This document shows, in pieces, positions 45,487 through 54,119 of a stretch of 64,000 nt of DNA (positions are counted from its first letter, which is position 1; each line of letters starts with the position of its first letter). This stretch comes from an uncultured Desulfobacter sp. (lineage in GTDB: Bacteria > Desulfobacterota > Desulfobacteria > Desulfobacterales > Desulfobacteraceae). A program made the translations under genes and the position numbers. The notes beneath the pieces were generated by a model, which saw only the letters and a program-made list of their open reading frames with translations, was not told the origin of the DNA and did no database searches. The stretch spans positions 1,372,501 to 1,436,500 of the forward strand of contig NZ_OY781882.1 of assembly GCF_963677125.1 (NCBI RefSeq). Reading direction: 5' to 3'.

Positions 45487-45569
45487 CAGCCACGGGCCGG
45501 CCTGACATATGCTGCCGGGCTTAGCCCACAACAAAGCTTGAAAGATCTGAGTAACTTACCCAGTCTTTA
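45487..45569. repeat. Structured interspersed repeat, copy 1
   Basis: About 83 bp, related to copy 2 at 57221-57307. The last 41 bp (45528-45568) match copy 2 at 39 of 41 positions; the left half aligns less well. It contains the hairpin GGGC-TTA-GCCC and the imperfect palindrome CTGAGTAACTTACCCAG. It begins at the base after the dgt stop codon. Confidence 0.85.
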
Positions 45570-45601
45570 ATATAAAAAATCATAGAACACCAGAAACGCC
45601 A

Positions 45602-46327
45602 ATGTTTGATAACCGCAAAATATATCGTGCTTGTCACCAAAAACAGGGGTTGCTCCCCTTTAATGTGACCGTAAAAGAGACAAACCTGAATATCCAGGCA
45701 GATTCGGATCTCAGTAAGCAGGCCGTGCGGTCCATCCTTACCCACCGACAGTACATCGAAAATCACATCGCCCGCTTTCCAAGGTTTGCAGACAGCCTGA
45801 CACCGGTGTCCGATCCAGGGATCATGCCTAAAATCATTTCTGAAATGATAAAGGCGGCAAAAATTACCGGTGTCGGCCCCATGGCAGCTGTGGCAGGCGC
45901 CGTGGCCCAGAGTGTGGGCAGAGATCTGCTTCAATGGTCTTCAAATATTCTGGTGGAAAACGGTGGGGATATCTTTATAAAATCAGAGACCCAGACCATA
46001 TTTACCATTTACGCAGGGTCATCTCCGTTTAGCATGAAAACCGGTATTAAAGTGGCCCCGCGTCCAACTTCATTTGCCATGTGCACCTCTTCAGGGACAG
46101 TGGGTCATTCCAAAAGTTTCGGCAAGGCTGATGCTGTTACTGTTCTGGCAGATTGCTGTGCACTGGCCGATGCTGCGGCCACATCTCTCGGCAATAAAAT
46201 CCAGACCCCCAAAGACATTGAAAAAGCCATTGACATAGGCAAAAATATGTCAGGGGTTCAGGGCATCGTCATTATTATAGGAAAACAGATTGGGCTGTGG
46301 GGTGCCCTGGAATTGGTCAAATTGTAA
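45602..46327 (+). CDS. UPF0280 family (ApbE-like fold) protein
   Basis: 241 residues of the UPF0280 family, which has an ApbE/FTR-like fold. Conserved segments are DLSKQAVRSILTHRQYIENHIARFPRF, ITGVGPMAAVAGAVAQSVGRDLL, VENGGDIFIKS, CTSSGTVGHSKSFGKADAVTV and DAAATSLGN. The ENGGD and SSGTVGHS motifs are reminiscent of the flavin-transferase active site, but the biochemical function of this family is not settled. It begins 33 bp after repeat copy 1 and lies 15 bp before the Kazal-like lipoprotein gene. Confidence 0.85.
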   Translation: MFDNRKIYRACHQKQGLLPFNVTVKETNLNIQADSDLSKQAVRSILTHRQYIENHIARFPRFADSLTPVSDPGIMPKIISEMIKAAKITGVGPMAAVAGAVAQSVGRDLLQWSSNILVENGGDIFIKSETQTIFTIYAGSSPFSMKTGIKVAPRPTSFAMCTSSGTVGHSKSFGKADAVTVLADCCALADAAATSLGNKIQTPKDIEKAIDIGKNMSGVQGIVIIIGKQIGLWGALELVKL

Positions 46328-46341
46328 AACAGGAGTACATC

Positions 46342-46617
46342 ATGAAAACACAATTTATTTTTAAAATTTCACTGTTCATATCTGCGTTTGTAATGATATC
46401 GGCAGGGTCAGGATGCATGGGCGCGTCCCGGAATCAGCCGAATCTGCCGGAGAACGCGATTGTCTGCGAGGAACCCCGGCACACCATATGTACCATGGAC
46501 TACCGGCCTGTATGCGGTTATTTTGCTGACGGCACCGTAAAAACATTCAGTAATGGTTGTACGGCCTGCAGCAATAAAAACGTGGTTGGCTTCACCCATG
46601 GACCCTGCAGCAAATAA
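46342..46617 (+). CDS. Kazal-like domain lipoprotein
   Basis: 91 residues from ATG 46342 (ribosome site AGGAG). The signal peptide ends in lipobox GSGC (Cys24). The mature part carries six cysteines in a Kazal-type arrangement (CEEPRHTICTMDYRPVCGYFADGTVKTFSNGCTAC-like spacing, ending GFTHGPC). Kazal domains inhibit serine proteases in eukaryotes; bacterial examples are small lipoproteins of unknown target. It is likely co-transcribed with the UPF0280 gene and ends 5 bp before the convergent methyltransferase gene. Confidence 0.78.
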   Translation: MKTQFIFKISLFISAFVMISAGSGCMGASRNQPNLPENAIVCEEPRHTICTMDYRPVCGYFADGTVKTFSNGCTACSNKNVVGFTHGPCSK

Positions 46618-46621
46618 CTTT

Positions 46622-47428
46622 TTATCCATGATCTTGGGTCTTCGGAGCACAGCTATCACCAGCCGATAGACCATCTTGGTAGCATTTGTCACCATACCGC
46701 GTCACCTGACGGCACAGCCCCCGGATTATACTGACTTCCCGGGATTGGAGCTGGTAGCGGCTTAAAAAACTGCGGGCCTTGTCCAGCCGGTGTTCCGGAT
46801 TTTCATGATTGATGTAATGGAGTTTGGCAAAGGTCTCTTTGAGTTCTGTATACATATTCTCCAGCTCATGCCGACAGGCCAATCGGGGAATATGAAATTC
46901 CGGTTCCATGGTACGCGCCTTGAACAGTTCATAGCATATAACCATAACAGCCTGAGCCAGATTCAAAGAAGAAAATCCAGCTGTTGGGATGTTCACAAGA
47001 TCATGGCATAGCTGCAAATCTTCATTGGTCAGTCCCCGGTCCTCGGGACCGAAAAGAAGAGCCACCCGGTTTTCTGAAGAGATGGGAATCAGTGTTGCGG
47101 CAAGATCGGCCGGAGACACGTTCACCCTGCGCGTACCGCCAAGCCTTGCAGTTGTGCCGACGATCCAGTTAAATTCTCCAAGCGCCTCAGTTAAGGTGTT
47201 GCAAACCTTCATGGCCTCAACCAGTCCGGCAGCTGAATGAGTTGCCACTTTCAGGACCCGCTCCATATCAAAATTTCTGGGTGCGGACAAAATCAACTGC
47301 CCTACTCCCATATTTGCCGCAGCCCGGGCAGCGGCGCCAATATTTTCCGGAATGCGGGTGTCATGAAGTACAATGGCGACATTTTCCATACAAACTTTCT
47401 GATTTTTCTCTTTTTTCTTTTCTTTCAT
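46622..47428 (-). CDS. TrmJ-like tRNA (cytidine/uridine-2'-O-)-methyltransferase
   Basis: 268 residues, SPOUT-class RNA methyltransferase of the TrmH/TrmJ group. The signature loops are visible: VLHDTRIPENIGAAARAAANMGV (motif 1), ALLFGPEDRGLTNEDL (motif 2) and TAGFSSLNLAQAVMVICYEL (motif 3, the trefoil knot that binds SAM). TrmJ methylates the ribose at tRNA position 32. The start may be ATG 47389 (MENVAIVLHD) rather than 47428, since the first 13 residues are only Lys/Glu-rich. The C-terminal extension of 90 residues fits TrmJ. Confidence 0.85.
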   Translation of the reverse strand: MKEKKKEKNQKVCMENVAIVLHDTRIPENIGAAARAAANMGVGQLILSAPRNFDMERVLKVATHSAAGLVEAMKVCNTLTEALGEFNWIVGTTARLGGTRRVNVSPADLAATLIPISSENRVALLFGPEDRGLTNEDLQLCHDLVNIPTAGFSSLNLAQAVMVICYELFKARTMEPEFHIPRLACRHELENMYTELKETFAKLHYINHENPEHRLDKARSFLSRYQLQSREVSIIRGLCRQVTRYGDKCYQDGLSAGDSCAPKTQDHG

Positions 47429-47595
47429 ACCCCAACAATCTTTCCGTTCATCAACACATTATGGCGGCAGTACAATTAACCATCCTTTATCTTTTTTCTC
47501 ATCTTTTTCCAATATTTTTAAATCAATCATAAGAGAATTCACCGGGAGTGTTGCCAGTCTCTTGATTTATTAACTACGAGTTGGGGAGAAAAATT

Positions 47596-49473
47596 ATGTT
47601 CAAAAAAAAGACACTTAAAACATGTTTTGTTGTAGCGGTTGCGCTTCTAATCGGAATGACAGGTGCTTGGGCAGAACATTTTTCCAAAGGCAAGTTTAAG
47701 CATAGAAAAAAACATAAACCGGTCATGGTGCAGATTCTGCATACCAACGATCATCACTCCTACCTGGACAGCAGTACTTATGACCTCACGCTTGGCGGTG
47801 TTGCCACCCGGCTTCAGATGGGCGGATTTACAAGCCTTGCAACGCTTATCAAGGAAGAAAGAGATAAAAACACAATTGTGCTTAACAGCGGTGAGTTAAA
47901 CGGAACCCTTTATTTTTCCCTTTTCAAAGGAGAACCTGATTTTCTGGTATTTAATGAGCTTGGGCTCGATGGTTACACGCTTGGGAACCATGAATTTGAT
48001 GAAGGGGATGAGCGTCTGGCCGAACTGATTGAGATGGCGGATTTCCCTATCCTTTCATCAAATATGACGCCGGAAGAGGCAAGTCCCCTTTACCGGGTTA
48101 AGGATCAGATTAAACCCTACGTGATCAAGGAAATACAAGGTGAAAAGATAGGTATCATCGGCATTTTGAAAGTTGAAAAAACCAAAAACTCTTCAATGGT
48201 TTCCGATGATGTCACCTTTACCGAAGAGATTGAAGCTGCAAATAATGCCGTTGCTGAACTGGAAGCCCAGGGAATCAATAAAATAATCCTGGTGAGCCAT
48301 GTTGGATACTATAATGACATCGTTTTTGCCAAAAACGTACCTGGACTTGATGTGATCGTCGGTGGAGACACCCATTCATTGCTCGGGAATGCGGAGGATC
48401 TGGAAGCGGTAGGTCTTGCCCAGAAATATTCAGGACAGACCGGACCTTTTGAAGGCTATACCCATGACGATGTGGAATCCGAAGATCTGGGATCATACCC
48501 CACAACTGTCATCGGGCCTGAGGGGGCTCCGGTTCATATTGTCCAGGCCTGGAGCTATGCCTATGGGCTTGGCAGGCTGAAGGTGTTTTTTGATGCTGCC
48601 GGAATTGCAAAATTTGCCAAAGGCAATATTCAAATCCCTGTGGCCGGTCCGTTCCTTCAGGTAAACAGTGAGGGCGTCAGGGCTGAAGTATCTGACGAAA
48701 CAACCCAGGAGATCAACCAGATTATTGATGATTCTCCCATTCTGACGCATGGACAGGTAGATCAGACTATTGATGATATCTTGACGCCCTACAGAGATGA
48801 AATTGAAGCATCCATGGGGGTTGAGATCGGGACCATTTCAGAAACCATGGGATATGACAGAATTCCTACGCCGTTTGCTGTGGGTGACACCCCAACCGGA
48901 AGTTATGCAGCCCAGGTTGTCTGCAATGCTTTCAAGCAGACCAATCCAGCCATTGATTTCGCCATCCAGAATGCCGGAGGCGTCAGAACCCCTCTTCTTG
49001 AAGGGCCGATAACCATGGGCGACGCCATCGAATGTCTACCCTTCTCCAATACGGTGGTGATGCTGGACATGACCGGAGCGGAAATTAAAAGAGTACTCAA
49101 TGAGGCCGCTTGGTATTCACTTAATTCCGGCTCCACAGGCGCATTTCCTTATGCAGCAGGGCTTCGCTACGACGTGAACTTAAGTGGCGGTGAAGGTGAG
49201 GTCATCTTCAACATTGAAATGCTTGATGAAGAAACCGGGACCTGGACAGTTCTGGATGAGAATGCAATGTTTACCGTTGCAACTAATTCATTCACGGCTC
49301 TGGGAAAGGATAACTATCTAACCTTTAAAGATGTCCGCGATGCAGATCCGACGAAGTTTGAAGATACCTATATCACCTACTATATCCCCTTGGTGGAATA
49401 TATTCAGGGACTGCCGGATCAGATACTTCCTGCACTTGACCCGGATATATATTGTCTGAAATCGGTTCAGTAA
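47596..49473 (+). CDS. Secreted 5'-nucleotidase/metallophosphatase
   Basis: 625 residues from ATG 47596 (ribosome site GGGGAG). A signal peptide ends near AWAEH (about residue 27). The metallophosphatase domain (about 45-290) shows the motifs ILHTNDHHSY, GNHEFDEG, LVSHVG and GGDTHS. The 5'-nucleotidase C-terminal domain (about 385-580) has NAGGVRTPLLEGPITMGDAIECLPFSNTVV and a substrate-binding aromatic region. It should hydrolyse extracellular or periplasmic nucleotides to release phosphate and nucleosides. A stable hairpin separates it from the next phosphoesterase gene. Confidence 0.9.
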   Translation: MFKKKTLKTCFVVAVALLIGMTGAWAEHFSKGKFKHRKKHKPVMVQILHTNDHHSYLDSSTYDLTLGGVATRLQMGGFTSLATLIKEERDKNTIVLNSGELNGTLYFSLFKGEPDFLVFNELGLDGYTLGNHEFDEGDERLAELIEMADFPILSSNMTPEEASPLYRVKDQIKPYVIKEIQGEKIGIIGILKVEKTKNSSMVSDDVTFTEEIEAANNAVAELEAQGINKIILVSHVGYYNDIVFAKNVPGLDVIVGGDTHSLLGNAEDLEAVGLAQKYSGQTGPFEGYTHDDVESEDLGSYPTTVIGPEGAPVHIVQAWSYAYGLGRLKVFFDAAGIAKFAKGNIQIPVAGPFLQVNSEGVRAEVSDETTQEINQIIDDSPILTHGQVDQTIDDILTPYRDEIEASMGVEIGTISETMGYDRIPTPFAVGDTPTGSYAAQVVCNAFKQTNPAIDFAIQNAGGVRTPLLEGPITMGDAIECLPFSNTVVMLDMTGAEIKRVLNEAAWYSLNSGSTGAFPYAAGLRYDVNLSGGEGEVIFNIEMLDEETGTWTVLDENAMFTVATNSFTALGKDNYLTFKDVRDADPTKFEDTYITYYIPLVEYIQGLPDQILPALDPDIYCLKSVQ

Positions 49474-49499
49474 CCTATTTTTTTTATCAATTAAAACTT

Positions 49500-49530
49500 G
49501 TCCCGCAGAGAGAGTCCCTTTCTGCGGGAC
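49500..49530 (+). terminator. Intergenic stem-loop between two phosphatase genes
   Basis: Perfect 10-bp stem GTCCCGCAGA (49500-49509) and TCTGCGGGAC (49521-49530), loop of 11 nt, followed by TAAATTATTTT. It may be a partial terminator or an mRNA stabiliser that lowers expression of the downstream gene. Confidence 0.7.
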
Positions 49531-49568
49531 TAAATTATTTTAACCATAAAATTAAAAGGAAGAAAATT

Positions 49569-52484
49569 ATGTTCCCGCGTTTGTTCTCTGTTTTGATGAC
49601 AGCCGTTTTTCTGCTCGGTGCGCCTTCGGTCAAGGCATTTGCTGCCGTGCGGTTTGCGGTGTTTGCCGACCCGCATTATTATGACACGGATCTTGGCACT
49701 GAAGGCACGGCCTTTGAAACGTACCTGGCCCAGGACCGCAAACTGATCCGAGAAAGTGAAGCATTGACCAAGGCTGTGATAGAAAAAATCATTGCATCCA
49801 ATGCCGAAACCCCCATTGATTTTGTTATCGTTCCGGGCGACCTGACCAAAGACGGCGCCTTAACCAGCCACCAGGAGTTTGCTGTGTATCTGAAACAGCT
49901 GGAGGATGCCGGAATCCCAGTTTTTGTGGCACCCGGCAACCACGATATCAACAACCCCCATGCCGCATCCTACGATGGTGAAGTGGCAACAGCCGTGGAA
50001 AATGTGTCTGCCGCACAATTTTCCGCCATTTATGCTGATTTTGGTTATCATGAAGCTATCACGCATGACACCGACTCATTGAGCTATGCGGTTGAAGCGG
50101 TTCCCGGTGTTATCCTGCTCTCTTTGGACTCCTGCAAATATGATGACAACCTGAATCAGGGATCTCCTGAAACCAGCGGAGCTTTCAGTCAGATCACCCT
50201 GGACTGGGCTGCCCGTGTGATTGAACAGGCCAAAGATGCCGGCAAACAGGTGGTGGCATTCCAGCATCACGGCATGACCGAACACTATACCGGCCAGGCC
50301 ACAGCCTTTGCAGACTATGTGATTGACGATTATGAAACCGTGGCCACCACCCTGGCCGATGCCGGTCTGAAAATCGTATTCACCGGCCATTACCATGCCA
50401 ATGACATCACCAAAACAGTGGGCAGCACAGATGATGCAGTGCTTTATGATGTCGAAACAGGCTCCCTTGTCACCGCCCCCTGCCCCTACCGCATTGTAAG
50501 CCTGCACGGAAACAATGCCGCCCAGATAGAGACCGGTTACATGACAGACATCGATTATGACTATAACGCCGGGCTTGATGATGATGACCAGTTTGACTCC
50601 TTTTCTGAATATGCCCAGACCTATCTCTACGACGGGCTGGTAAACCTTGCCCAAAGCCTTCTGGTCTCCTCATACGGGGTGGATAATGCCACAGCCCAGG
50701 CCCTGTCACCATACGTGGCCGATGCATTTGCTGCACACTACGCAGGGGATGAAAAGCCTGACCAAGAGACTTTAACACTAATTTCCGGGTATGTAAGCAG
50801 CAGCGACCCCAATGTTAAGTTTCTGGGACAAATGCTATATGCGCTGTGGACCGATCTTGAACCCACAGACAACCGTGCGCTGCTCAGTCTTGATCCGAAA
50901 ATCGAATTAAATGTTCTTGGCACCTACGCAAGCGGCGAGTTTGACAAAGGGGCCGCAGAGATCGTGGCTTTTGATTCACAGACCGGCCTTTTGTTTGTGA
51001 CCAATGCACTGGACAACACCATTGATGCTCTGAATATCACCACATACCCCGCAAATCCCTCCAAAGCCTTCACCATTGATCTGGCGTCCTACGGCGGGGG
51101 CGTAAACAGCGTGGCGGTGAACAACGGCCTTTTGGCAGCCGCTGTTCAGGCGGATGTTAAACAGGATAATGGTGTGGTGGTTTTCTTTGACACCGCCGGC
51201 ATCTTCATCAACAAAGTCACGGTGGGTGCCCTGCCGGACATGGTGACCTTTACCCCGGACGGAAAAAAAGTCCTTGTGGCCAATGAAGGTGAACCCAGTG
51301 ATGATTATGATGTAGATCCTGAAGGTTCAGTCTCCATCATCGATATCTCTAAGGGTGTTTTAAATGCTGAAGTTAAAACTGCAGGATTTGAGGAATTCAA
51401 CGATCAGAAAGATCAGCTAACAGCCAAAGGCGTTCGTATTTTCGGCCCTGATGCCACCGTGGCCCAGGATCTGGAACCCGAATACATTGCCGTATCCGCC
51501 AACGGTGCCCTTGCTTGGGTAACTCTGCAGGAGAACAATGCCGTGGCTGTGCTCAATGTGAACAGCGGTCGAATTATCAGTGTTTATCCCTTGGGATTTA
51601 AAGCGCACAACATTGCCGGCAATGGCCTGGATGTCTCCAACAAGGATGACGCCGTCAATATTGCAACCTACGACAACCTGTTCGGCATGTACCAGCCTGA
51701 CGCCGTTGCGGCTTATCAGGTCCGGGGGCACCAGTTCCTGGTAACGGCTAATGAAGGGGATTCCCGCGATTATGACGGCGTCAGTGAAGAAACCACCGTT
51801 GCAGATGTTGAGCTTGACGCGGATCAGTTCCCCAATGCCGAAACACTTCAGAAGAAAGCGAATCTGGGCAAGCTTAAAATCACATCTACGTTAGGCGACT
51901 GGGATGGTGACGGTGACTATGACGGATTATACGCTTATGGTGCCCGTTCTTTCAGCATTTTATCCGCCACGGGCGACAGACTTTCCATGGTGTTTGACAG
52001 CGGGGACCAGCTGGAGCAGCTCACAGCGGCCGCCCTGCCCTTTGATTTTAACAGCAACAATGATGAAAATGACTCCTTTGACAGCCGAAGTGATGACAAA
52101 GGCCCAGAACCCGAAGGGCTGACGATTGGCACTATCAACGGCCGCACCTTTCTTTTTCTGGGCCTTGAACGCGTTTCCGGCATCATGGTGTATGACATCA
52201 CAGAACCCGGAGCACCTGAATTTGTCCAATACCTCAACAACCGTGACTTTGACGGTGATGCCGAAGAAGGCACTGCAGGGGATCTGGCCCCCGAGGGCTT
52301 AACCTTTATCCCAGCGGCCCAGAGCACCACTGGACAGAATATGCTCGCCGTGGCCAACGAAGTCAGCGGGACAACTACCGTATATCAGATTGATGTGGAT
52401 GAAACTGCATTTAAAAAGCAAAATAAAATCCGCGGCGTTGGCAGGAAAAATTGCCGTAAAAAATTATCAGCACGGCATCGTTAA
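49569..52484 (+). CDS. Metallophosphoesterase fused to choice-of-anchor-I beta-propeller
   Basis: 971 residues from ATG 49569 (ribosome site AAGGAAG). A signal peptide (about 1-25) precedes a calcineurin-like phosphoesterase domain (about 26-300) with FADPHYYDTD, VVPGDLTKDGA, APGNHDINNP, FQHHGMTEH and FTGHYHAND. From about residue 440 the protein switches to the choice-of-anchor-I domain (LDPKIELNVLGTYASGEFDKGAAEIVAFD, DMVTFTPDGKKVLVANEGEPSDDYDVDPEGSVSIIDI, EPEYIAVSANGALAWVTLQENNAVAVLN), a propeller commonly found in secreted alkaline-phosphatase-like proteins. It is probably exported, perhaps by the type II system in this window. Confidence 0.88.
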   Translation: MFPRLFSVLMTAVFLLGAPSVKAFAAVRFAVFADPHYYDTDLGTEGTAFETYLAQDRKLIRESEALTKAVIEKIIASNAETPIDFVIVPGDLTKDGALTSHQEFAVYLKQLEDAGIPVFVAPGNHDINNPHAASYDGEVATAVENVSAAQFSAIYADFGYHEAITHDTDSLSYAVEAVPGVILLSLDSCKYDDNLNQGSPETSGAFSQITLDWAARVIEQAKDAGKQVVAFQHHGMTEHYTGQATAFADYVIDDYETVATTLADAGLKIVFTGHYHANDITKTVGSTDDAVLYDVETGSLVTAPCPYRIVSLHGNNAAQIETGYMTDIDYDYNAGLDDDDQFDSFSEYAQTYLYDGLVNLAQSLLVSSYGVDNATAQALSPYVADAFAAHYAGDEKPDQETLTLISGYVSSSDPNVKFLGQMLYALWTDLEPTDNRALLSLDPKIELNVLGTYASGEFDKGAAEIVAFDSQTGLLFVTNALDNTIDALNITTYPANPSKAFTIDLASYGGGVNSVAVNNGLLAAAVQADVKQDNGVVVFFDTAGIFINKVTVGALPDMVTFTPDGKKVLVANEGEPSDDYDVDPEGSVSIIDISKGVLNAEVKTAGFEEFNDQKDQLTAKGVRIFGPDATVAQDLEPEYIAVSANGALAWVTLQENNAVAVLNVNSGRIISVYPLGFKAHNIAGNGLDVSNKDDAVNIATYDNLFGMYQPDAVAAYQVRGHQFLVTANEGDSRDYDGVSEETTVADVELDADQFPNAETLQKKANLGKLKITSTLGDWDGDGDYDGLYAYGARSFSILSATGDRLSMVFDSGDQLEQLTAAALPFDFNSNNDENDSFDSRSDDKGPEPEGLTIGTINGRTFLFLGLERVSGIMVYDITEPGAPEFVQYLNNRDFDGDAEEGTAGDLAPEGLTFIPAAQSTTGQNMLAVANEVSGTTTVYQIDVDETAFKKQNKIRGVGRKNCRKKLSARHR

Positions 52485-52512
52485 AGAAATATATTCATAA
52501 CCCATAACCAGT

Positions 52513-52541
52513 AAAGGCAGGGTGTAAATCGCCCTGCCTTT
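52513..52541 (+). terminator. Rho-independent terminator
   Basis: AAAGGCAGGG (52513-52522) pairs with CCCTGCCTTT (52532-52541), loop TGTAAATCG, ending in T's. It is the likely terminator of the phosphoesterase unit. Confidence 0.85.
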
Positions 52542-52739
52542 GTCACTTAGATGCCTATGGGTAAAAAAATCTCATCTTTCTCATAGCTTCTTCAAAAAAA
52601 ATCGAGTCCATATTGATTGAAACCTGCTATATAAAAGCCTCTTGATGGTTTTATAGTGTTTTTTCAAAGACTTTTATGAACCACGCACCCGAGATACACC
52701 CGAAGTTGGAAAAAATTTATTTTCAGTCAAAATTTTCTC

Positions 52740-52768
52740 TTGTCAAAAGCACTTGAATTTGTTAAAAG
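52740..52768 (+). promoter_or_regulatory. Candidate promoter of tRNA-Arg
   Basis: TTGTCA (52740-52745), 17-bp spacer, TAAAAG (52763-52768); transcription would start about 5 nt before the tRNA. A GC-rich discriminator is absent. Confidence 0.5.
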
Positions 52769-52779
52769 GTCTTTCTGTT

Positions 52780-52861
<82 letters not shown>

Positions 52862-52867
52862 ATCAAG

Positions 52868-52896
52868 GGGTTACAGAGTTTTTCTGTGACCCTTTT
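52868..52896 (+). terminator. tRNA terminator carried by the element
   Basis: GGGTTACAGA (52868-52877) pairs with TCTGTGACCC (52883-52892, one G-T pair), followed by TTTT. It lies inside the integrated element and so replaces the original tRNA terminator, which is now at 55976-56009. Confidence 0.75.
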
Positions 52897-53006
52897 GTAT
52901 TTGATTCTATGATCTGCCCCCACATAGCCCCCACTTTTAAATCTGTGGGATCAGTCACACTTATAAAAAATAGCGCCTTTACACGGCTATTATCCAGAGG
53001 TATCTT

Positions 53007-53054
53007 ATGGCAAAACAGTCAAGACTGTTGACAACGTCCAATAAGAGCAGTTAA
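53007..53054 (+). pseudogene. 16-codon ORF, possible remnant of the element's integrase
   Basis: ATG 53007 opens MAKQSRLLTTSNKSS and stops. It lies just inside attL, behind two GCCCCCAC boxes (52916-52923 and 52927-52934), where an integrase gene usually starts. The sequence is too short to assign, and the integrase interpretation rests on position only. Confidence 0.3.
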
Positions 53055-53093
53055 TATCAAACAGTAGCAAACCACAATAAAAAGGCAGTAACG

Positions 53094-53528
53094 ATGACAA
53101 CCCTTACAGCAAACGAAGAGTACAGCATAAACGAGTTTATGAAAAGCATAGACTCTGTGAGTCTTATCATGAGGACATCTTCATCTTTGGTTTATAGGGT
53201 TTTTAAGGTGTATGTAACATCCTTCTTTATCATTGCAGAAAACTCAAAGTCGTTGAAAATATTAAAAAGCATGGCAGAATCATGCAATCCGTGTGATAAG
53301 GCATGTTCACCGAAAGAATGTGCCGTTAAGGTTCTTGAAATATCCAAAAAAGTTCGGGATGATATTGCCGTCATAAGCGATGATTTTAAAACTGTTTCTA
53401 TCTTAACCCCGTTAGCTGTTGCTTTCGATAATATCTTGACTGAGTGGGACGACTTCGTTGTAGACTTAACCATCTCCTCTGACCCAGACGTTGGTAACGC
53501 CATCGGACAGCTTATCAATGCCTTATAA
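53094..53528 (+). CDS. Unknown small protein of the integrated element
   Basis: 144 residues (ribosome site AAAGGCAG). I recognise no family. Helical throughout, with a hydrophobic segment at about 35-50 (LVYRVFKVYVTSFFIIA) and four Cys residues clustered at 64-75 (CNPCDKACSPKEC), which could bind metal. Its last codons overlap the start of the RelE-like toxin ORF by 11 bp, the arrangement typical of toxin-antitoxin pairs, but the sequence itself is not antitoxin-like. Confidence 0.6.
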   Translation: MTTLTANEEYSINEFMKSIDSVSLIMRTSSSLVYRVFKVYVTSFFIIAENSKSLKILKSMAESCNPCDKACSPKECAVKVLEISKKVRDDIAVISDDFKTVSILTPLAVAFDNILTEWDDFVVDLTISSDPDVGNAIGQLINAL

Positions 53529-53886
53529 AGTAGTTGAAACAGACGTATTCAAAAAGGCATTAAAGGCCGCCCTAAAAAAGCACAGTAAAAGCAAAACAGA
53601 TATATAAAACAAGATTCAGGCCTTGGGTGCAAACCTGCCAGGAGATTCATGCACTCTGTTCAGCCCTCATCATATGAAGAAGGTGCGATTTGAACTGAAG
53701 GCCTATAATATCAGCAAAAGAAAGGGGATGCGACTCTTTTATCTGATTGTGGAAGAGAAGCAGGTTATAATTCCTGTCTTTATATACAAAAAAGACCAAA
53801 TCAAAACAGAGCATTTGGTCACGGCTGATGTCAAACGGCACATTAATCTGATCACCGACGAGATTTCTTCTCGCCCCACAATATAA
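53518..53886 (+). pseudogene. RelE-like toxin ORF interrupted by an in-frame stop
   Basis: ATG 53518 starts MPYKVVETDVFKKALKAALK, a RelE/HigB-type N terminus. An in-frame TAA at 53605-53607 stops it after 29 residues. The same frame continues for 92 codons (NKIQALGANLPGD; MKKVRFELKAYNISKRKG; RLFYLIVEEKQVIIPVFIYKKDQI), matching the central and C-terminal strands of RelE-family RNases. No indel is needed to restore the reading frame, only one base change. It is followed by a strong hairpin. It is probably a dead toxin; a functional C-terminal product from TTG 53623 is unlikely. Confidence 0.72.
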
Positions 53887-53888
53887 AA

Positions 53889-53921
53889 AGCCCCCTGGCA
53901 GTACAAAGCCACCAGGGGGCT
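53889..53921 (-). terminator. Strong hairpin terminator
   Basis: AGCCCCCTGG (53889-53898) pairs with CCAGGGGGCT (53912-53921). On the minus strand the stem is followed by TTTTATAT, so it terminates the minus-strand fragment at 53952-54119. On the plus strand there is no T run, but it may still act for the toxin ORF. Confidence 0.8.
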
Positions 53922-53951
53922 GAAATTAACCCCGCAACAGGGCTTATGTGG

Positions 53952-54119
53952 CTATGCGATAGATGCCTTTATATCTCTGACCTGCATCTCCAAGGCCCGG
54001 ATAGCGTCAGGTAACGGTTGACCCACGCCTTCCATAACTGTGTTAATCTCTGCCAGTACATCACGCTGTTCCCGGTCCTGCGGGCCTTGCAGTTCAAGCC
54101 CCGCCTCCGGAGCAACCAA
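53952..54119 (-). pseudogene. 3' fragment of an unknown minus-strand gene
   Basis: A 55-codon frame (from TTG at 54119) reads APEAGLELQGPQDREQRDVL and MEGVGQPLPDAIRALEMQV before its stop at 53952, with good codon use and a terminator just behind it. The frame is closed upstream by a stop and has no ATG, so it looks like the C-terminal end of a gene whose 5' part was lost. I do not recognise the family. A longer overlapping frame on the same strand (53969-54169) is less protein-like. Confidence 0.4.

Noticed and set aside
53623..53886. Stand-alone 87-residue gene starting at TTG 53623
   Set aside because: The same frame continues upstream across one stop codon into a matching RelE-like N terminus, so this is the back half of a broken toxin gene.
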